Shown: in pieces, positions 48,118 to 63,955 of the stretch
Position numbering within the stretch: position 1 is the first letter of the stretch
How the letters are laid out: every line of letters begins with the position of its first letter
From: Aphrophora alni
Lineage: Eukaryota; Arthropoda; Insecta; Hemiptera; Aphrophoridae
Direction of reading: 5' to 3'
Length of the DNA: 64,000 nucleotides
NCBI GenBank assembly: GCA_963513935.1
Contig: OY740769.1
Span: 74,789,712 to 74,853,711 of the forward strand
Program-made: the position numbers and the translations under genes
The notes under the pieces: model-generated
Database searches by the model: none
Told to the model about the DNA's origin: nothing
Seen by the model: the letters and a program-made list of their open reading frames with translations, nothing else

Positions 48118-49982
48118 GGAAAATGTTTTTATTTCAAGAAACTGAGAGCATAACGCCAATTTTTCAGCCACTTGTGCCGTACAGTGATAGCTCTGATGGA
48201 GAATCATCAAGCAACTCGATTTCATTTCCTGGTTTGGTTTCAAATTCAAATGAGCCAGTTCAACAAAAAGACGAGACATTTAATTTTGAAAGTTCTGTTC
48301 CTGAAGAAAATACTCAAGGAGGACAGATACCAATCAAAGGACATACAAAACATTTTAATTATTTACAGGGCAGCTATTTATATGATGAAAATTTGACTCG
48401 AACCAGTCTTGTGAACTGTCAAAACCCATCGCCTTCCATTGATTATTATGATTCGGATATTGACCCAGAATATGTCCCTGATAGTAGTAGTGGTAGTAAT
48501 ACAGATTTTTAAGCCCAGACATCTTCACAAAATAACATAATAGAAGACTTCTCGTGTTCATTCGATCTGAAGGTATTTTCTGAAGAACGATTAATCCGTA
48601 ATAGTATTGAAGTTGGAGCCAGATATGAAGAAAATATTATTGATAAAACAAATTCACCCCAAAGAAGTTTGTTAACTGAAAGTTGGGATCTCCAAAACAA
48701 ACCGTATTAGGGTAATAATTCTGAAAATAACACATTTTTATTTCAGGATAATAATAAACCTAAGCGCGTTAGAAGAAAAGACTTTTGTTTTTATTGTGAG
48801 ACACTAGTTACTACATTTGCTAGACACCTTTTAAGAAACCATCGATTCGAAATTGAAGTTGAACGAATAAATTCAAAACCAATTAAATCTAAGGAGAGAA
48901 AACATTTAATTGATTTACTACGAAAAAAGGGGAACTACCTTTACGGTACCACAAATACTGTGTGATCTGCGTGCCTACCGTCAGTTGGTTGAGACTACAT
49001 ACTGTAGAGTACTCCTTTTGTGCAGAAAACGAGTAGGTGAGCTTCAGAGACTTCCACTAGATCTATATGAAAATATTCAAATAACCATAATTATGAGGAG
49101 TTCGAACAAGTAGTGAGACCTATTGAAATGATTCTTATAAGAAAATTTAAACGGGTGGTCAATCAGGGAAAACGAAAAGTGACACCTGTGTTGTTCAGTT
49201 TTGACGTGCAAAAGATTTGCTGATTAAATTAAGAAGCAATTTTATTCCATCAGAGAACATATTCCTCTTTGCAAATGTAAATACTACTAATCCGATCACT
49301 GGTTATAAAGTGTTGCAGAAACACTCCAAAATAGCAGGTTTGAAAAATCCTGATGCAGTCACATCAAGAACCCTCAGGAAATATTAAGCAATAATATCTC
49401 AATTGTTCCAATTAAATGACCAGGATATTGAACAGCTCGCTTCGTTTATGGGGCATACGTCTTCAGTCCATCGTAGTGAATATAGGCTCCCAGATGACGT
49501 TTTCCAAACAGCAAAAATTGCAAAGTTATTGTTGTCAATTGAGAGTAGCGAAGGAGCTAAAAATAAAGGTAAATCGCTAGATGAGATAGAGGTAAATCTT
49601 GACGAAGATATATTACAATCTACCAACTTCAATGAAGTTGATAAAGGAAGTAAAAGTTCAGAAGAAGAAGAAGACGGAGACTTGTTACCTTTAAAAGACC
49701 TAATCGGAGTAAGTGAGTCTTCTTCCAGTTCATTTCTGCAAACTAAAAGAAACATAGTAGCCTCTAAGAAATCTATAAAAAGAGAGATTACAAAATGGAC
49801 CGATCAAGAGAAAAATATTGTATTCAATTTTTTTTAAGACTCACATTGCCAAGTGCAAGCCACCAAGAAAACACGAATGTGAGATGTTAATGTCCCAATA
49901 TCAAACAGTTTTCAAAAACAAAACTTGGCCTGAAATAAAAGTTTTAGTTCAAAAACTTCTATACAAAAAAAGCTTTCTGTAA
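48118..49982 (+). pseudogene. Degenerate C2H2 zinc-finger/tyrosine-recombinase (Crypton-like) gene
   Basis: Order: an acidic Ser-rich N-terminus (PLVPYSDSSDGESSS); a C2H2 finger CFYCETLVTTFARHLLRNH (C-x2-C-x9-H-x4-H, 48785-48843); RKKGNY; TVPQILCDLRAYRQLVETTY; CRKRVGELQRLPLD (probable first catalytic Arg); FKRVVNQGKRKVTPVLFS; SENIFLFANVNT; SRTLRKY*AIISQL; then LASFMGHTSSVHRSEYRLP, the GH...Y box of tyrosine recombinases with Tyr at 49481; an acidic region; KWTDQEKNIVFNFF; and, after a one-base slip in an eight-T run (49828-49835), KCKPPRKHECEMLMS. Breaks: stops at 48510, 48708 and 49385; frameshifts near 48145, 48930-48965, 49090, 49215 and 49835. The family match is from memory of the pattern. 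It could be an element or a domesticated relative; this copy is dead. Confidence 0.6.
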
Positions 49983-50053
49983 ATAAACAAATTGTGTATA
50001 TTTTCATGACTCTTATGAGACCTTTAACTATACGCTATTCGGTTTATTTGTAA

Positions 50054-50328
50054 GACTATCGCAAGTACAATGTTCAGCCTGTCCCAGCTTCGTCACTCTC
50101 TCATTTGTTGACGCGTTTCGGATAACCTACATTGTCAAAACAACTATTTGTACTGATCATCCTACTCTGGGAATCGTTATATTAAATCGACGTTAAATTT
50201 AAAATAACGATTCCCATAGTAGGATGATCAGTACAAATAGTTGTTTTGAAATGGAGGTTATCCGAAACGTGTCAACAAATGACAGAGTGACGAAGCTGGG
50301 ACAGGCGGAAAATTGTACTCATGATAGT
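50054..50328. mobile_element. Hairpin MITE, arms of about 125 bp
   Basis: Left arm 50054-50178 and right arm about 50200-50328 are inverted repeats with few mismatches (GCCTGTCCCAGCTTCGTCAC pairs with its complement at about 50286-50306). Ends are ACTATC...GATAGT; the loop is about 20 bases. No coding. Confidence 0.75.
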
Positions 50329-51913
50329 TGCAACAATTCAAGCGGAAAAGAAAATATTTAAAATAATTTATTTGAGGATTTTATAACGTAATTAGAACAA
50401 TTTATTGTTTTAATTTTTCGTTTTTATCTATATACATGTATTAGATTTAAATAAAAGGTATCACTTTATATAGTTTTCTCAGTTTGATTTGATTAAAAAT
50501 GTAATGTTCATTTTTTTAAATCAATTTAAATTTTTTAATTTAAAATGGTGTGTAATTTCCCTTACATAATAGATAAGTCTAGTTGTTGTTTTATTTTTAT
50601 TATAACCTCAAAATAGGTTATAATATACTATCTCACATTAAAAAAAAAATACATATATGTATTTTTACTGATTCATTTCCCAATGTTTATGTTTATTTTA
50701 TATTGTAACTTTGTGTAACATTTATTATTTTCCTATTTCTATAATTTCTATAATATTGTATTATAATAATCATATTATAATAATTTACTTATTAACTTTG
50801 TATAATAAATTACTTTGTAATTTTGCAGTTAAATTCGATAAGCTATTTAATAAGTTATACCTACATTTCATACTAAAATTAATTGTAAATAATTTTAATA
50901 TGATGGAGTACTTCTGAAAACGAATTATTCAAAATGGTCTCCAGTAGATTAAAATTTATTAAACACTAGATGGTGACCCAACTTTTAAAAAATCAAGATT
51001 TTTAAAGACAAAACCGTTGCAGACGTATCTTATCAGAAAAAAAAATTGTATTACGTGTAATTTTTATGATTACTCTTACTTAATAGGTTTAGTTACTGTA
51101 TTTGTAATATAACATGTTTCATACTAACAGTTAACAACAAATACAGTATTTACTTTATATTGTAATTAATTTCGTCTACTATAATATGATATTACTACTT
51201 CATAATTTGATGAAATATAATTTCGTCTACTACTTCAAACACATAATATAGCTTCCAATTATACCAGGAACTAACTAAGCTAATTTTTACACTATCGTTC
51301 TAAACATTTTTTTAAAAAATGAACTTTATTTTTTTCTGTAATAAATAATATTTAATTAATGTAAGCCTTTTCCTTGTATACTAAATAATATTATATTGTA
51401 TTTTTACCACTCATATTATAATTAAGAAAAATTATTTAAACCCGATTGTGAGATTGTGTAGTCCAGTTATTGTTGGTTCTGTATTACGACTTTTGATCAT
51501 AAAATTGTTTGTTATTATTGATATTGTTTTGTAACCATGTGTTTCATTCGTTATTTATTTCATTTCCAATTATTTGCATTTATTTGTAAAATTCAATATT
51601 TAAAATAGCATGGAGTGGTATATTTTCTTTAATTATTTCTTAGGTAAAGAACGATTTAAATAGCGAGCATTAGGTTAACACAATATATTACTTTTGTTGT
51701 AATGCAAATATTTAGATAAGTATGGACAAAAGTAAAGATATAATTAATTTGATTCATTTTGTAAAGATGCAAAAGATAGGTATAGATACGTTTTACATCA
51801 GAACATTAGAACTATGCGCAAACACTTTGACCAATTTCTAATAGAATTCAATATGTTTGGAATGGAATGATATGTGTCTGTTCACTCTATAGCCCAAACA
51901 TTTATATAAATAA
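50329..51913. other. AT-rich stretch, nothing recognised
   Basis: The 68-codon frame at 50711-50917 is low-complexity Ile/Tyr/Leu sequence and not convincing. Confidence 0.35.
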
Positions 51914-53190
51914 ATTTTAATAAAATCTTTATTTAATATAATCTTTATAACGAAAATTCGTTATCAAACTTCTTTGAAAGGGTTTGAAAAAAATAATAAG
52001 TAGCGGTCCTATGATATGTACAAAACGCCGACCGCAATACAGACCGGTGTCGTATACAGCTAAAAAAAACTGTTTTTTCAGCGCTCGTTGATTCGACAGA
52101 AAAACTGTTGCGAGATTCGTTTGTCTATGGAAGTAAGGAAGGACAAAATTCTGCTGGAAGGACAAATCTAAAACAAACATCTCTGGTCGGAAATGAATCA
52201 AAATAGGCCAAAAATCAAAAATAGGCCTATATTATGTAGACGATACTAAAGTACTTTTCTATGGCAACAATAGATAATTAAAAACTCTGATTAACTTCGT
52301 AAACACAATGCATCCAAAACTCCAATTCACGGTTGAAGTGGAAACAAATAACAATTTAAACTTTTTAGACCTATCAATTTCAAAAATAAACAATAGTGTT
52401 AAGTTCAACATCTATAGAAAACCTACCACAACAAACCAGACTATACACGCTTCTTCCCATCATCCATGTCATATAAAAATGGCAGCTTACAATAATTTCG
52501 TTAACAGGCTAGCCTCAGTACCTCTAGACAAGGAGAAGTATGAACAGGAAGTAAACATAATTAAACCCATCGGAGTATACAATTGGTACAAGAGCTCAGA
52601 TATCGACCAACTCATCAGGTAACATACAAATAAGAAACCCATTATTAAAAAGAAAAAGCAAACTTACGTCTCCACAGAATATGGATCAGCATTGAGTCAT
52701 ACTCCAAAACATAGACTGGCTAAAGAGAGCGTAACCGTTGCTTTCAATACCTCAAACAAACTATACTATTTTTTAAATAACCCAAAAAAAGACATACATA
52801 ATGACAAACACGATAAGACTGCCATATACAATATCACTTGTTGTAGGCCTACAGTAATGAATGCCCGAATTTTTATATAGGACAGACTGCCCGCTCTTTC
52901 AACAAAAGTTTTAAGGAACACTTCCCTAAGAGGACTTCATATACAAACTCTGCTTTTGGTGAACATCTTATCAACAAAAACGATAAATACACAGATATCT
53001 AACCTAACATGGAGATATTGCAACAAAAGTTTGGTGTCAATTCCCAAACACGGTTACGGCTTGCCAACGACAAAGCAAGTGCCAATTCACTCAAATATCA
53101 GCCACAAAAATATTCCCGAATTAAATATACCAACAAATAAAATAAAACGTCAATTATTGAATATATTTGGCCACATTTTCTAAAAATTAA
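51914..53190 (+). pseudogene. Penelope-like element fragment, copy B (RT motif C to GIY-YIG)
   Basis: Nearly identical to 38459-39720 (about 97% by eye). YVDDTKVLFYGNN starts at 52234. Here the frame 52308-52622 is open for 104 codons (HPKLQFTVEVETNNNLNFLD, then IYRKPTTTNQTIHA), where copy A has a base deletion at GTGAAACAAAT. The GIY-YIG block NECPNFYIGQTARSF follows a 14-base insertion containing TAGGCCTA. Stop at 53000. Confidence 0.75.
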
Positions 53191-53412
53191 ATTAAATTCT
53201 TGGTATATTCTCTTTTAAAATTTTTAAAGTTATTACTAGAAACATGTAGTTATAATCACTGACCATACCTGGTAATGATAATTTCATTATTTACACATAT
53301 ATAATTATTATGAACAAAGGCTACATAATGAAACAATGGTAGGCCTATCAGTCGTGAAATTAAATTCAAGTTCGGGATGTTGGGGTATTCGGTAACGTAG
53401 GCTACTCAACAT

Positions 53413-54780
53413 TATTTATATATATTTTTAACCGATTGATGGATTTTTGTTTTGAAAAAATATTTGAATTCACAATAAAATTTTCTATAAAATCTTTATT
53501 AGTAGGCTACTGGTTGTTAGGTTAATTTGTATTAAAAACCATGTTGAATTGTATATAATTCGTTTTAAATATACATTGGCGTAAATTAATTCAAAAAGTT
53601 AAACTATAATTGTCCGTACATAAAAACATAAAATTTATAATTTATAGTATATTTTATGAGGAATCCAAATCCGTTTTAAAAAATAACTTCCGATAATTAG
53701 TTTTCGATATATAAGCGTTTTTGTACTATCGCGTACCCAATTTGTATACTCTCTGTACGAAAATCAAAACAGAATACGTTGGTTTACTAAATTGTGTTTA
53801 TTTCGAGAACCGTTAAACGGATGTTAATTATCTAAAAAAAATTGAATTCACAATTCTATACATTTTATATAATTTGTTATATCAGAATATAACTACAGCG
53901 ATTAATAAACGTATGTAGCCTAATAAACCAATAAAAATAGCAGTATTTAGAAATCGTTTACATTTTTGCTATACACGTTCATAAATAAAACATTATGTAT
54001 ATATCATTTTCAAATTTTTGTATGATTTTTATATAGTCATATAGAACATTTCCTGAAAATTTTAACAAAATCCATAAATAAATAGACTAGGCCTATACAA
54101 GTTATAATTTGACACTATTTTCAACCAGACCGATAGCGGTAAATGGTTGTAAATTGTTTAATAATTTTTAGTCTAGATATGATAGTTATAGAAGTCTAGC
54201 TTTGATAGTTTATAGAAAATTTAATTGTGAATTCAAAAATGTTTTAATATTTCAAATCCGTTTGGTGGTTTTCGAGATGCAAATGATTTAAAAAAGGCGT
54301 ATCGTCGCATTTCAATAAAGTTCACAAAAAGTTTAGGTTACTTTATTTATTTGAAAATTTATTTATATATTTTATGAAATTTATTTCAATGTTGTTTTGA
54401 AGAAATTTGTTTTTTCGTTGTAAAGTAATTAAATTTTATTGTATCTTGATGAAATTTTCACAACATGTACGTATATATTTTGTTGTCGTAATTATTAAAT
54501 TTTATTTAATTTTGTTAATTAGCCTAGTTAAGAGAAATTGTTTTTTTTTGTTGTAAATCAATAAAATTTTATTATATCTTGATGATTTTTTCACAAAATG
54601 TGTATAAATATATTAGTAAGAAGTGTGGTAAATTTTGTTTAAATCTCTCAGTTCGTTTAAAAATATATATATCAAAATAGACGATGATTTGTATTCATAT
54701 ACTTAAACGAATAAACAGATTTAAATAAATTTTAACACATCTATTAATTAATATTTGTACACATTTGGTGAAAATTTCTT
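53413..54780 (+). repeat. P-Q-R-S repeat blocks right of Penelope-like copy B
   Basis: P 53413-53735 (complete, with AACTTCCGATAATTAG), Q about 53735-54110, R 54208-54325, S 54316-54660. Same order as 39903-41115 and almost identical. Confidence 0.65.
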
Positions 54781-54890
54781 CAAGATACAATAAAATTTAA
54801 TTACTTTTCAACGAAAAAACTAATTTCTTCGCTACTTTTAACAACATTGAAGTAGATTTTAACAAGTAACCTAAACTTTTTGTGAAATAA
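54781..54890 (-). repeat. Inverted copy of part of block S
   Basis: The complement reads TTCACAAAAAGTTTAGGTTA, AACATTGAAG-type words and GTAATTAAATTTTATTGTAT, matching 54316-54450. With S it forms a foldback of about 570 bp just inside the Helitron terminus. Confidence 0.65.
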
Positions 54891-55007
54891 TGACAAATTT
54901 GTACATGGTTTTATTAAATTGTTACTAAAAATCCCCATAAGAAATACATAGTAAAATATATTTGTTGGTATATTTTTTTGGTTAATATACATTTAAGTTT
55001 GATTTGT

Positions 55008-55039
55008 CTCTCCGTGCAAAGCCCGATCGGGCCAGCTAG
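55008..55039 (+). mobile_element. Helitron 3' terminus
   Basis: TCTCCGTGCAAA, then the perfect palindrome GCCCGATCGGGC (55021-55032), CAG and the end CTAG (55036-55039), followed by host T. A hairpin a few bases before CTRR inserted next to T is the defining Helitron 3' end. The 5' TC end was not located; blocks P-Q-R-S may be its body. Confidence 0.75.
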
Positions 55040-55058
55040 TAAACTATATAATATTACT

Positions 55059-55146
55059 ATGGCAGATAATTTTAGAAAAGTAAAAATAACACTTCCGTCA
55101 GTAAGAAAAGTGTCAGTGGACTTTGGACCCATGAAAAGGACCATCT
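55059..55146 (+). CDS. Possible first coding exon of an unknown gene
   Basis: ATGG context; MADNFRKVKITLPSVRKV, SVDFGPMKRTI, then donor CT|GTAAGT at 55147. 29 codons plus one base. The composition is less AT-biased than its surroundings. No family recognised and no second exon found. It begins 20 bases after the Helitron end, so the frame could equally be chance. Confidence 0.25.
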
Positions 55147-55149
55147 GTA

Positions 55150-59290
<4,141 letters not shown>

Positions 59291-59291
59291 T

Positions 59292-60215
59292 TATGCAGGT
59301 TTTCTGAACCTCGTTATTTTGTTACCACTACCAATGACTACATAAATACTATAAGACACGACATAGGATAGGGAAATAGTCTACGCTTTACGGGTGCTGT
59401 TCGTCACAAGTTTGACACACAGCTATCAGAAAGCGCTAGCAGCAGGTGCTTGACTGTACGCATCCCACTTGGTTGAGACTGTACAACTGTTGACACAGCA
59501 TAGTCAGTGTTGTCAGTTCGTGCGCTGAGATAATCGATTCTCGACCTTCCCTCGCATCTCTGGTCCCATATGTGGCATCAGTGCGCAACTGAAACATTGT
59601 TTGACCGTAGAGCCACCTAGCGCCAGTCACATCAACTTCTAGCAGAGTGACAGCTCCACACCCTAGCGGGTATTGGTCAACTCAAGAATAAGCGTAGAAT
59701 ATTTAACATGGCCATGTCGTGTCTTATAGTATTTATGTAGTCATTGCCACTACTTTCTTGACGTCAGCAGACCCTCGTAGATCTGTGTATATTAAAAAGT
59801 CTTCACCCGCTTCGCTCATGTCAGTTTCTTGGCTCTGAGGAGCTTCAACACTTGCCCCTGCCCGACTTCGTAACTATGTATATGAATATCACATTTTCTT
59901 CTTACGCGATGCTTCGAAATTACATTTTTGACAATAACTACATATTTTGTCACCGTAGAGCTTTGGGTTGTTACTCAGGTTTTCTGAATCTCATAATTGT
60001 GTATTTCTTGACGTCAGCTAAGGCCTAACGTGTCTCGTAGATCTGTCCATCCACTCTGCGTGATTAAAGAGTCTCCACTCTCTTCGCTTGTATCGGGGGG
60101 GGGGGGGGGCTAGAAGATGAAGAAGCTACGCTACGGGTTCTTATCATAAGAATATCACATTTTCTTATAAGGTCATGGTTAGAAATTACATTTTTGAGAA
60201 TAACAAACCTAGAGA
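59292..60215 (+). repeat. Two tandem copies of a repeat unit, the first interrupted by a MITE
   Basis: Unit 1 (59292-59945 minus the MITE) and unit 2 (about 59978-60215) share CAGGTTTTCTGAA-CTC, TTTCTTGACGTCAGC, CTCGTAGATCTGT, GAATATCACATTTTCTT and GAAATTACATTTTTGA. Unit 2 has a G run (about 60095-60109). A related inverted copy lies at 22880-23060. Confidence 0.65.
59332..59746. mobile_element. hAT-like MITE with target-site duplication
   Basis: 415 bp. Ends CAATGACTACATAAATACTA (left) and its exact complement (right); the inverted match runs on through GACACGACAT. Flanked by CCACTAC on both sides (59325-59331 and 59747-59753). CA...TG ends and a 7-8 bp duplication fit hAT. It is GC-richer than its surroundings, and the frame 59436-59630 shows no transposase. 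Confidence 0.75.
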
Positions 60216-61718
60216 GGTTTGGTTAATGCAAATTAAATTTACAAATTTGTATCTACAATAGTTGAATGACACACGAGATATCTCATAAAACTGTTTTAAT
60301 TATCGGGATTTTTACATTCGAATTTTCTGAACTTCAATAGGATTTTTTTATGAGGACAATACAGTCACCTATGGCAAATATAATGTTCATCTCTTAATTT
60401 GTGAGGCAGTTATCGTGCTTGCGTACAGACGACAACGACTACTGACGGCATGTTGAAAATCACTTTTTCGGTTTTCTAATCAGTAAAAAAAACGAAGGCG
60501 ATTTTTTGTGATCACCAAACTTGCCATATACTTCGTATAATGGATAAGTAAAATGTGTCGTGAGTCACACAAGAATGTAAATGTCCAGTATTTGATTGTT
60601 TGACAAAATAAAACCTGTTCTATTTTGACTGTATAAATTTCATAGTTTTTTAATGTCTCGACGACGAAAATACTGCTTGCAGTGACTTTAAAATAAATTA
60701 CTAGAAAAAAGCATATTATCTAAATTTGTATTTCTACGACTTAAAAGATTTCATATGAATCATCTTGCATAATTATATAATAATAATATATGAATACTAT
60801 TATATTGTAAATGCGTATATGATACCAATTATGTATGAATGGTATCTATAATAAATAAACAATATTTGCATTACTTAATAATACATTTATTAAGATAGCC
60901 CAATTAATAACTTGGCTTTACGTCACCGATTGGTTGATGGATTTGATCGTTGTTTAGGTCAAACTTTCAAATCTGTATAAATTATTGGCGTAAATTAGAC
61001 TGTATAATATGACGTAGAGTAGGTTGGACGTCTTGCTTGGGTTTTACACTTTCAATAAAGCCTAGTTAAATTCATCTTTCTCTTATGGTTGTGAGAGTTA
61101 TTATGGATAACTTTGATTAAAACTTGGCACAGATTTATATAATATGCTGATGTGATAGGACGTGACTTTCTTTATGGATTAACTTTGACGACATATCAAT
61201 ATGTGTCGGTTGCCAAGTGCATAAAATTAACTACTACAGGCTGATTAAAATTTATAAAAAGTAGGAAATTTAAAAAACCGTTTCAAATGGTTACAAATTT
61301 TTAACTTTAAGATTGCTTTTTTAGTAACTAACACATAAACGAATTTAATACCATAGTTTTCCCACTAATTTTCACTAAAATCTGGTTATTACAATTAATT
61401 ATTTCATTTCTTAATTACTATTTTAAAATTATGATGTTAAACTAAAAATTTATAATTTTTAACAGAACTCTGTTAATTTTTATAGTAATACTCACATATA
61501 ATTTTGTGAATGTATAATTTCAAATTGTTCACTATAATTTGTGTGTGACAAGGTATTTCCTCCAAAACAGTTAAAGCGGCCGTTATTTTGAATTATTACC
61601 AACCGATATTGTTGAGCTATTGAAAGAAAAAAAAAAAATTAGTTTCAAATGAGAAATAATTGTATAAAAATTGCAACCGCTAAACGAAATATGTTCAGAG
61701 GGTCATGCTCCGTGAAAA

Positions 61719-61719
<1 letters not shown>
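60216..61719. other. AT-rich stretch, nothing recognised
   Basis: No coding or repeat structure seen. Confidence 0.35.

Positions 61720-61757
<38 letters not shown>
61720..61757. repeat. (TA)n microsatellite
   Basis: About 18 TA units, 55 bases before a hammerhead-like motif. Confidence 0.9.
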
Positions 61758-61761
<4 letters not shown>

Positions 61762-61812
61762 CAGTATAACAAACACACAGAACACAATTCTCATAAAAAA
61801 AAATACGCCTAA

Positions 61813-61857
61813 GTATCAGACGCGTTTCAACGACAAGGTCGTCCTCTTCAGTGATAC
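61813..61857 (-). ncRNA. Hammerhead-ribozyme-like motif with perfect outer stem
   Basis: Minus strand in order: GTATCA, CTGAAGA, helix II GACGAC/GTCGTT around loop CTT, GAAAC, GC, GTC, TGATAC. GTATCA and TGATAC pair perfectly as stem I; AC-GC-GU makes a two-base-pair helix III before the GUC triplet. All core elements of a minimal type I hammerhead are present (CUGANGA tolerates A at the variable position), except for one extra G before helix II. Probably a Penelope-like tail. Confidence 0.45.
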
Positions 61858-63951
61858 ACGAGCTACACCAATCAAACTATAACTCACTATATATGTTAAA
61901 TATTAAAATTCCAACCTTGATTTTGTACATTGTATTTTGGAACTAAGGTAAATTGATATCAACTTATTTTAAGCCTAGAAACAACAGTTATTAAAAAAAA
62001 AAAAAACTTCTCTGAGATATTCTTTTATAAATATGATATTATGGACTGCATGACATATGAAAACAGAATAAGTGTCCAGCAATGTTATTTAGAAAATCAT
62101 AAGAGGTGCAATGTCTTTATGCTAAGGGGAAACTAGTCTACCTTTTGAATATTTAAAAATCCTAATTTAAAATTCCCCAAAAGCACAAAATAGTGGACTT
62201 TTTAATATTCAATAGTTTATCATGTATACATCAAACAGCTGTAGAAAATCAAAGTTATTATAAAAACTCTTTTGAGAATTATTATAGAAAGCAACCCACG
62301 AAACACAATCTATTTTGGGGTTTGTTTTTAGATTTTGTTTATGAATAATTTTGTTTTTGTCTTTCTAATGTGGTTTCATTCAACCACCTAACAATGAAAC
62401 AAATTCGTTCTAACCTCCCATCGCTGTATAGGTATAATATTGGTAGGTTTATTGGGTGTTTACACATTGTCCGTACTAGTAAAGGCTATAATTAATTGTT
62501 TGATTTTCAAAAAGTTTGGAATTATCATAGGTTAATATAATGGTTTGAAAAAATTCCCATACAAATTAGGAAATTGGAAGTGGAATGTTCAACCAAGTTT
62601 TCAAGAGAATTTACTACAAGATTTGATATCATTTAACGATAAACTTAAAAATGAGAGTTCGAAATAAACTCCAACAATTTTTCGAATTAAACAAGTTTTT
62701 AAAACGTTAACCGAATATTTATGCGAAATATTGATTGTAACGCCAAGTTATATAATGAAAAATCAATTAGATTCTTCTCATTGCAAAAAACTATGGGTTC
62801 AGTAGAATGAATATAACTCCAGGATTTCAGTGTTATTAATGTCCTAAACAGATATTCACAAATGCAATTCAGGCAGAAAGCCGATAAGCTGACATCGTAC
62901 GACATTAATATCTTTTGGTATTTTTTTTGTGTATCCGCTTGTTTTTAATCTCGACTTTTGAATTAGAATATGCAGATCATCAAGCTGCAAAAAAAAAAAA
63001 AAAATAGCTCTTATGTTCTCATATAAGTTGTGATAAGATAGAAAAAAGAAAATCTAATTCAAATGGTTGCCATTTTGAAATTATTTAAACATTTTTACTC
63101 TTTTACATATGCTCATTAGTTAACTGATGGATAAAAACATGATGTTGAGATTTAGCGGAAATAAACGGTTTGTAATCCTTTGTACAAAAAAAAAATTTTT
63201 GGGAATGATGAGATGAATGTCGTGTTTTCTTTAGCCGAAAATTTTTTTTGATACAAGTTTAGTTCAATGGACATATTTTTGCAGTATTTGATGTGTTAAC
63301 TAAAATTTTCGGAGTAGCGTCCATAAGACAAACATTACATTTTATTTTTTTTATTTTTTATGTATTGCCTCTAATATTTTGCTAAAACGTATTGGTCGCC
63401 ATTTACTTTCCAAAATATCAGTTTCGATTCAAAAGAGACATGAACTCTTGAAGTAAACTTTTAAATATATATAAATATTGTAAATTCGCAGAAAAATATT
63501 CGATAAAATGATGGAAAATCAGGAAAGGTTAAGATCACAAACCAGTGTGTAAGTAAGAAAAAATACAGTTTTGTGAGAGATTGAAAAATATCGAAATGAA
63601 GTCTCACCACTGCCAGGTTTATTTTTCCAAATTATTCACGAATGCTTCATTTCGGATGTTTAGTTTTGTGTACTAGTTTGAGAAAGATAGTGGAATGTTT
63701 GTTTACAATTTATTTTGAGTTTGCATGCTAAATATTACTGAATTTCTGACTAGTCAAACTTTTTCTTTCTATTTTGACGTTACGTTTCTAAACAAATTTA
63801 TTTTTACATGTTACCTACCAAACTCACTTCTTTTTATCATAGAATGAGATATATTGGGTACACTTTTAAATCTGCACAAAACGAGCTATAAAAGTAAAAT
63901 ATGATTAATAAAAAACAATTTTATGAAAATTGGCCTTCATTTACAAATTTA

Positions 63952-63955
<4 letters not shown>
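61858..63955. other. AT-rich stretch, nothing recognised
   Basis: Only homopolymer runs and short chance frames. Confidence 0.35.

Noticed and set aside
48094..48700. Several minus-strand frames opposite the recombinase-like gene
   Set aside because: Shadows of the plus-strand coding remnant.
49399..49755. 118-codon minus-strand Ser/Leu-rich frame
   Set aside because: Mirror of the acidic Ser/Glu-rich plus-strand region, which carries the family motifs.
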